This document shows, piece after piece, positions 30,441 to 33,781 of a stretch of DNA of 33,781 bases. The first letter of the stretch is position 1; each line of letters starts with the position of its first letter. The notes beneath the pieces were generated by a model. It was not told where the DNA came from. It was given only the letters and a program-made list of their open reading frames with translations, and searched no databases. A program made the position numbers and the translations under genes. Source of the stretch: Clostridia bacterium (lineage in GTDB: Bacteria > Bacillota > Clostridia > Oscillospirales > CAG-272); assembly GCA_017503285.1 (NCBI GenBank), contig JAFVTH010000024.1, forward strand, positions 1 through 33,781, in the 5' to 3' direction.

Positions 30441-30662
30441 TTAAAAACTCATCCATGGTATATTGTTGGCAATCAAATAGTGTATTTCGTGCCACGGCCC
30501 TGTTCCTGCTTGCACGACTTGATCTGCACATACAACAAATCTAGTTCCTAATGTATTGGCATCTTTAAGATACATCATATTATGAATATATTGATTCATA
30601 TCTCCAATTCTTCTGTATAGATTTTCGGATATGTAATAATAACCCGCGCCAACACTCGCCGC
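30441..30662 (-). pseudogene. 73-codon C-terminal tail 1, start missing
   Basis: An open frame of 73 codons without a start at its beginning: AASVGAGYYYISENLYRRIG at the broken end, then a central segment and GPWHEIHYLIANNIPWMSF before TAA. The N-terminal break falls at the T run of a hairpin copy (AAAAAATGCG joined to GCGAGTG). Its stop is 16 bases before small gene 1. It looks like the last domain or half-domain of a larger secreted or toxin-type protein; the conserved-looking Trp-His-Glu-Ile-His is notable. Family not recognised. Confidence 0.6.
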
Positions 30663-30721
30663 ATTTTTTGTTTTGTTTTTCTGTTTAGCCGCTTAGCCAT
30701 CTGCCCTTTTGATAAGGTAAG
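30661..30721. repeat. Segment shared with 1555-1613
   Basis: GCATTTTTTGTTTTGTTTT followed by TTAGCCGCTTAGCCATCTGC and CCTTTTG: nearly the same sequence stands at 1555-1613 after hairpin B. Here only half of the hairpin remains, because tail 1 is joined at its base. Confidence 0.75.
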
Positions 30722-30751
30722 GCGCAAAGCCTTTAAGAATCCGAAGGGTGG

Positions 30752-30778
30752 GGAGACAAGGGACAAGCCCCCGTCTTT
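30752..30778. repeat. Variant GACAAGGGACAAGCCCC repeat
   Basis: GGAGACAAGGGACAAGCCCC then CGTCTTTT. Same variant as 29531-29556. It lies directly after the stop of lipoprotein 2 on the minus strand. Confidence 0.65.
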
Positions 30779-30784
30779 TCTTGA

Positions 30785-31837
30785 CTAAATTTTTTCTTTG
30801 ATTACATATTCCTCTGTTAAAAAGTGAAGCTGCACATATTTAGTATTTATATCCTCTATTTTGCTATCGGATACGTAAATAAAGAATGTTCTACTTTTCG
30901 TTTCCTTGTTTAGGTTTTGTATTAGCTTCATATCGAGATATATGTTGTTACTATCGCTCCTTATATCGTTAAAGGTGTCAAGCAGTGGCTCAAAGCTTGT
31001 TTCCTCTAAGTACAGAACAACAATTGTATCCTCAAACTTCATATTTTCAGGCAAGGTAAGATTTGGATATTCTTCTCTAATTTGCTCCAGCTCATTAGGA
31101 TATCTTATTATAAACGAGGATTTGTCCGGGATATCCTGCTTGCCGTCAACATAGTCATATCTGAAAAACCTTTCATTTCCCTTACTATATTCCCAGCCGT
31201 TCCAGCTTGTATATTCACATACATCCTCGGTAACTATTTTGCCACAGGTTATTTTTTCCTGTTCAACTATACGGCTTATCTCATCCTTTGGCACTAATAG
31301 ATAATGATATGTGTATATAAAATCCTTTGGCTCAACAAGCCCCACATCCGGCATTGCATAATCGGTTTTTTCGTACCACGCCTGGCTTATGGTTGCACCA
31401 CATTTTGTTAACCTAAGGTCCTTAAAGCCATATTCTATTTTCCTTGCATAATACTCGTACTCGTTAACTACCTCACGGATTACAACCAAATAATTATTAT
31501 AGCCGATTTTGGCTTGCTCCTCAGAGGTAATGCCGGCAACATTTTCGTGTATTTCAGACAAGGTTGTTAAGACTTGAAAGTATTCGCCCGTTTCAGGAAT
31601 CGCGTTGCCGATATATTCCTTATCGGTGCTATCAAGCTCTAAATACGTGTCAAAATATGTTGGCTCACAGCTCATTATTTTTGCAATAGAGCCAAACGGA
31701 AGCTCTTGTGGACCTTCGTCCTGTGTCAAGCTACCATTTCCTGTTTGAGTGCCGCTACCATTAGGTGGCAAAGGAGTGTTGCAGGCACACAGGCATAAAG
31801 CCATCATAAGAGCAACTAACATTAAAAGCTTTTTCAT
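30785..31837 (-). CDS. Putative surface lipoprotein, paralogue 2 of 3
   Basis: 350 residues. Signal peptide MKKLLMLVALMMALCLCACN with the lipidated Cys at 19, then the same PLPPNG linker as the other two copies. Shared blocks with paralogues: YIGNAIPETGEYFQVL, NYLVVIREVVNEYEYYARKI, YGFKDLRL, a YTYHYLLVPK segment and a C-terminal YVQLHFLTEEYVIKEKI. The mature sequence differs strongly from both others, while the codons around the lipobox are nearly identical to lipoprotein 1. It follows lipoprotein 3 with a 40-base gap and a weak binding site (GAGGGGGG), so it is probably co-transcribed with it. Function unknown. Confidence 0.85.
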   Translation of the reverse strand: MKKLLMLVALMMALCLCACNTPLPPNGSGTQTGNGSLTQDEGPQELPFGSIAKIMSCEPTYFDTYLELDSTDKEYIGNAIPETGEYFQVLTTLSEIHENVAGITSEEQAKIGYNNYLVVIREVVNEYEYYARKIEYGFKDLRLTKCGATISQAWYEKTDYAMPDVGLVEPKDFIYTYHYLLVPKDEISRIVEQEKITCGKIVTEDVCEYTSWNGWEYSKGNERFFRYDYVDGKQDIPDKSSFIIRYPNELEQIREEYPNLTLPENMKFEDTIVVLYLEETSFEPLLDTFNDIRSDSNNIYLDMKLIQNLNKETKSRTFFIYVSDSKIEDINTKYVQLHFLTEEYVIKEKI

Positions 31838-31877
31838 AATTTCGCCCCCCTCGCTAACTGTTGGAAAACTTGGAACC

Positions 31878-32924
31878 TTATTCTGTTTTTGCAGGTATTT
31901 TCTCCCTGGTGGTGTATTCGCTTACTATTAAATGTATTTCTGCATTTTCCAAATCTACATCTCTCATTTCAATACTCGGCAATTTAATCATATACAGCAT
32001 TTTTCTCGTCTTTTTCCACGCCTTGTTCTGTTCTGCTGTTATATAAATATCTTTCTCGTTTATTGACAAGTTATAGAATATACATTCAGGAGTATCAATG
32101 TATGCGTTTCCCTCTAAATAAAGATACATATAGTAACAAATTTGATTATCCTTTTCATCCGGATACAGCGGCAGATTCAGAGTTGGAAAATCCTCATTTA
32201 ATTCTTTAATTTGCTCGTTTCCTCTGAACAATATAGCTGTGTTCACCTCTAAAGGAAGCTCTTCTACGGTAGAACCCCAATAGCTCACATGCCTTTCCTC
32301 AATATCCATGTTATATGAACCTTCGTATATAGAGCTGTTTTGTATTGTTATTTTACCAAATGTGTTTAGCGTGTTAATTTTTCTTTCCGATTTTGGCACA
32401 ATTAAATAATAATAGGTATAGCTATAATCCTCAGGCTCTATCGGTGACGCGTCCGCACAACCATGCGCCATAATTTCATGCCAGTTAAAGGTTACACTTG
32501 CGCCATCGTCAGATATTTCCAGGTTTTTAAAGCCATTTTCGCCTTTTCTTGTTTCTCCTATATAACGCATTGGGTGCGCTTCACGTATTACCACAAAATA
32601 ATTGTTTTCCAAATCTATTGCTTCAAGATCATCGTTTGTAACATTGGAAATCTTTTCAACAATTTTATCGTTAGTATTAAAAATTTGATAGTAGCTACCG
32701 GTTTTTGGAAAGTCATCGCCTATATACTCTCTCCCCTCGGTGTCTAATTCCAAATAGAAATCGTCATATTTTGCTCCACCGGCATATATAACATTAAATT
32801 CATTGCCTATTTCTATTATCTCTTCTCCGGTCTGTGGCTCGTCATCATTCGGCGGCAAAGGAGTGTTGCAGGCGCACAGGCATAAAGCCAAAAGCATTGA
32901 TAGGACCATAATTAGCTTTTTCAT
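31878..32924 (-). CDS. Putative surface lipoprotein, paralogue 3 of 3
   Basis: 348 residues. Signal peptide identical to paralogue 1 (MKKLIMVLSMLLALCLCACN, lipidated Cys at 19). Family blocks: YIGDDFPKTGSYYQIF, NNYFVVIREA, NGFKNLEIS, YTYYYLIVPKSERK, a region LNLPLYPD shared with paralogue 1 (LNLPLRPW), and the ending IHLIVSEYTTREKI. The start has GGGAGGTAACATT and the promoter at 32959-32987. From the promoter into the signal peptide the DNA is almost identical to paralogue 1, though the mature proteins are only distantly alike. Confidence 0.86.
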   Translation of the reverse strand: MKKLIMVLSMLLALCLCACNTPLPPNDDEPQTGEEIIEIGNEFNVIYAGGAKYDDFYLELDTEGREYIGDDFPKTGSYYQIFNTNDKIVEKISNVTNDDLEAIDLENNYFVVIREAHPMRYIGETRKGENGFKNLEISDDGASVTFNWHEIMAHGCADASPIEPEDYSYTYYYLIVPKSERKINTLNTFGKITIQNSSIYEGSYNMDIEERHVSYWGSTVEELPLEVNTAILFRGNEQIKELNEDFPTLNLPLYPDEKDNQICYYMYLYLEGNAYIDTPECIFYNLSINEKDIYITAEQNKAWKKTRKMLYMIKLPSIEMRDVDLENAEIHLIVSEYTTREKIPAKTE

Positions 32925-32958
32925 AATGTTACCTCCCTTGGTTTTGCTCTTTGACTAA

Positions 32959-32987
32959 ATTTTATCATATGCTTGTAATAATTTCAA
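32959..32987 (-). promoter_or_regulatory. Promoter of lipoproteins 3 and 2 (element copy D)
   Basis: TTGAAA (32982-32987), 17 bases, TAAAAT (32959-32964), with extended -10, on the minus strand. Upstream inverted repeat at 32998-33028 (GTAAATAGAGG facing CCTCTTGTTAAC). Confidence 0.75.
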
Positions 32988-33098
32988 CCTTGTTCAGGTT
33001 AACAAGAGGTATAACTTCCTCTATTTACATATTAAACCAAGACTTTGACAAAAAACTGATGGTTTTTTGAAGATTTACAAAAAATTTTAAGGAAAAAC

Positions 33099-33127
33099 AA
33101 AAAATGCGACACAGGGTCGCATTTTTT
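33099..33127. terminator. Symmetric terminator hairpin D
   Basis: AAAAAATGCGAC / GTCGCATTTTTT with loop ACAGG. Either ends a transcript from the right or insulates the promoter of lipoprotein 3. Confidence 0.75.
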
Positions 33128-33254
33128 ATGATTTGATAATTATAAAGGTTCGTTTTGGTCGGGCAGTCGGACACACCTGCCCCCTACGGTTTTCTGTTTG
33201 TGTCCTTTCTGTCGGGCAGTCAGAAACGCCTGCCCTACGATTTTTATCTTTCAA

Positions 33255-33422
33255 CGGGCAGATATGGAATCTGCCCCTACGGGTACAAACCTCTCTTATG
33301 AAATAAATATAGATAACAATCTCTTTTAAAAGCCCCCTTGTGAAAGGGGGGAGAGCCACGATAGTGGAGGGGGGATTGTTTCATTTGTGTGAGGACCACA
33401 ATCCCTCCGTCATTTTCTCTCG
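33255..33422. repeat. Long direct repeat, left copy
   Basis: About 168 bases nearly identical to 33613-33781 (one extra C and a few substitutions). Begins with the palindrome GGGCAGATATGGAATCTGCCC-like sequence written here as GGGCAGATATGG / AATCTGCCC and continues into the MITE-like element. The period of about 359 bases and the cut at the window edge suggest that the array goes on. Confidence 0.85.
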
Positions 33423-33455
33423 AAAATGCCACCTCCCTTTAACAAGGGAGGCTTT
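33328..33455. mobile_element. MITE-like palindromic element
   Basis: About 128 bases with imperfect terminal inverted repeats: AAAGCCCCCTTGTGAAAGGG at the left and CCTCCCTTTAACAAGGGAGG followed by CTTT at the right. Inside, GGAGGGGGGATTGT faces ACAATCCCTCC. No coding capacity. A second copy starts at 33686 and runs off the window. No target-site duplication was established. Confidence 0.6.
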
Positions 33456-33612
33456 GAAGAAAGACATACCTTGAGAATTTTCGGTGAGAGATACGTCCCT
33501 GCCCTACGGGTTTGTATGTATTCCTCTTCCCTTCGGTGGGCTTTGCCACGTTGTTGCGGGCAGTCGGACACGCCTGCCCTACGGGGAAGTAAGAGCGAGC
33601 TTTGCGATATTT

Positions 33613-33781
33613 CGGGCAGATATGGAATCTACCCCTACGGGTACAAACCTCTCTTTTGAAATAAATATAGATAACAATCTCTTTTAAAAGCCCCCCTTGT
33701 GAAAGGGGGGAGAGCCACGATAGTGGAGGGGGGATTGTTTCATTTGTGTGAGGACCACAATCCCTCCGTCATTTTCTCTCG
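33613..33781. repeat. Long direct repeat, right copy (cut by window end)
   Basis: Second copy of 33255-33422, including the left part of a second MITE-like element (from 33686). Confidence 0.85.

Larger units (their letters stand above)
32959..33127. repeat. Dispersed element copy D
   Basis: Fourth copy of the hairpin/palindrome/promoter element; closest to copy B. In its palindrome the arms read AGAGG/CCTCT where copy B has AGGG/CCCT, so the pairing is kept although the bases changed. Confidence 0.8.
33128..33781. other. Gene-free right end made of repeats
   Basis: About 650 bases without a credible gene; open frames here are made of repeats. It contains five GGGCAG...CTGCCC palindromes (near 33160, 33213, 33255, 33557 and 33613), a MITE-like element and a long direct repeat. 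Confidence 0.75.

Noticed and set aside
33126-33659. Two 77-codon open frames in the right end
   Set aside because: Both consist of palindromic and direct repeats; frame openness is a by-product of composition.

Overview
The window looks like a chromosomal segment of a low-to-mid GC Firmicute, most likely an uncultured gut member of the Clostridia. This is inferred from the gene orders miaA/yggS-sepF-yggT-lspA-rluD, rpmH-rnpA-yidD-yidC-jag, gdpP-rplI-dnaB and glmU-like-pth-mfd, from AGGAGG-type ribosome binding sites, and from sigma-A promoters with 17-base spacers. No RNA gene, transposase, integrase or CRISPR array was seen.

A conserved core (about 3.7 to 29.0 kb) lies between two variable flanks, and the same symmetric GCGAC-ACAGG-GTCGC hairpin marks both core borders. 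On the minus strand the core carries queA, a MiaA-YggS fusion, sepF, yggT, lspA and rluD. Next comes dapA (plus), converging on a two-gene unit of a TIR-domain/methyltransferase fusion and a GNAT acetyltransferase. Then, on the minus strand, come the rpmH to jag ribosome/RNase P/membrane-insertion operon, and gdpP-rplI-dnaB-DUF1292 followed by a repeat-bearing lipoprotein and a YgiQ-type radical SAM protein. The core ends on the plus strand with an eroded GlmU-like protein, pth, mfd and a foldase-like lipoprotein.

The left flank (1 to 3.7 kb) holds the start of one gene, a surface lipoprotein and a GH29 alpha-L-fucosidase. The right flank (29.0 to 33.8 kb) holds three small orphan genes and two more lipoproteins of the same family, and ends in palindromic and direct repeats. 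Both flanks carry a family of repeats containing CCGTCCCCTGTCTCC. Four copies of a 150-200 base element (hairpin, palindrome, promoter) lie beside the lipoproteins and rluD.

The most unusual region is 29.05 to 30.78 kb. Each of the three small genes is preceded by the start-less C-terminal tail of another reading frame. Two tails overlap the start codon of the small gene (TGATG and GTGA), and all three tails begin at a repeat edge. This is the layout expected of displaced polymorphic-toxin tails with their immunity genes, held as cassettes between repeats. Other items for follow-up are the TIR-methyltransferase/GNAT pair, the MiaA-YggS fusion, the GlmU remnant in the glmU-pth-mfd position, and two tandem structured elements with compensatory base changes between queA and miaA.
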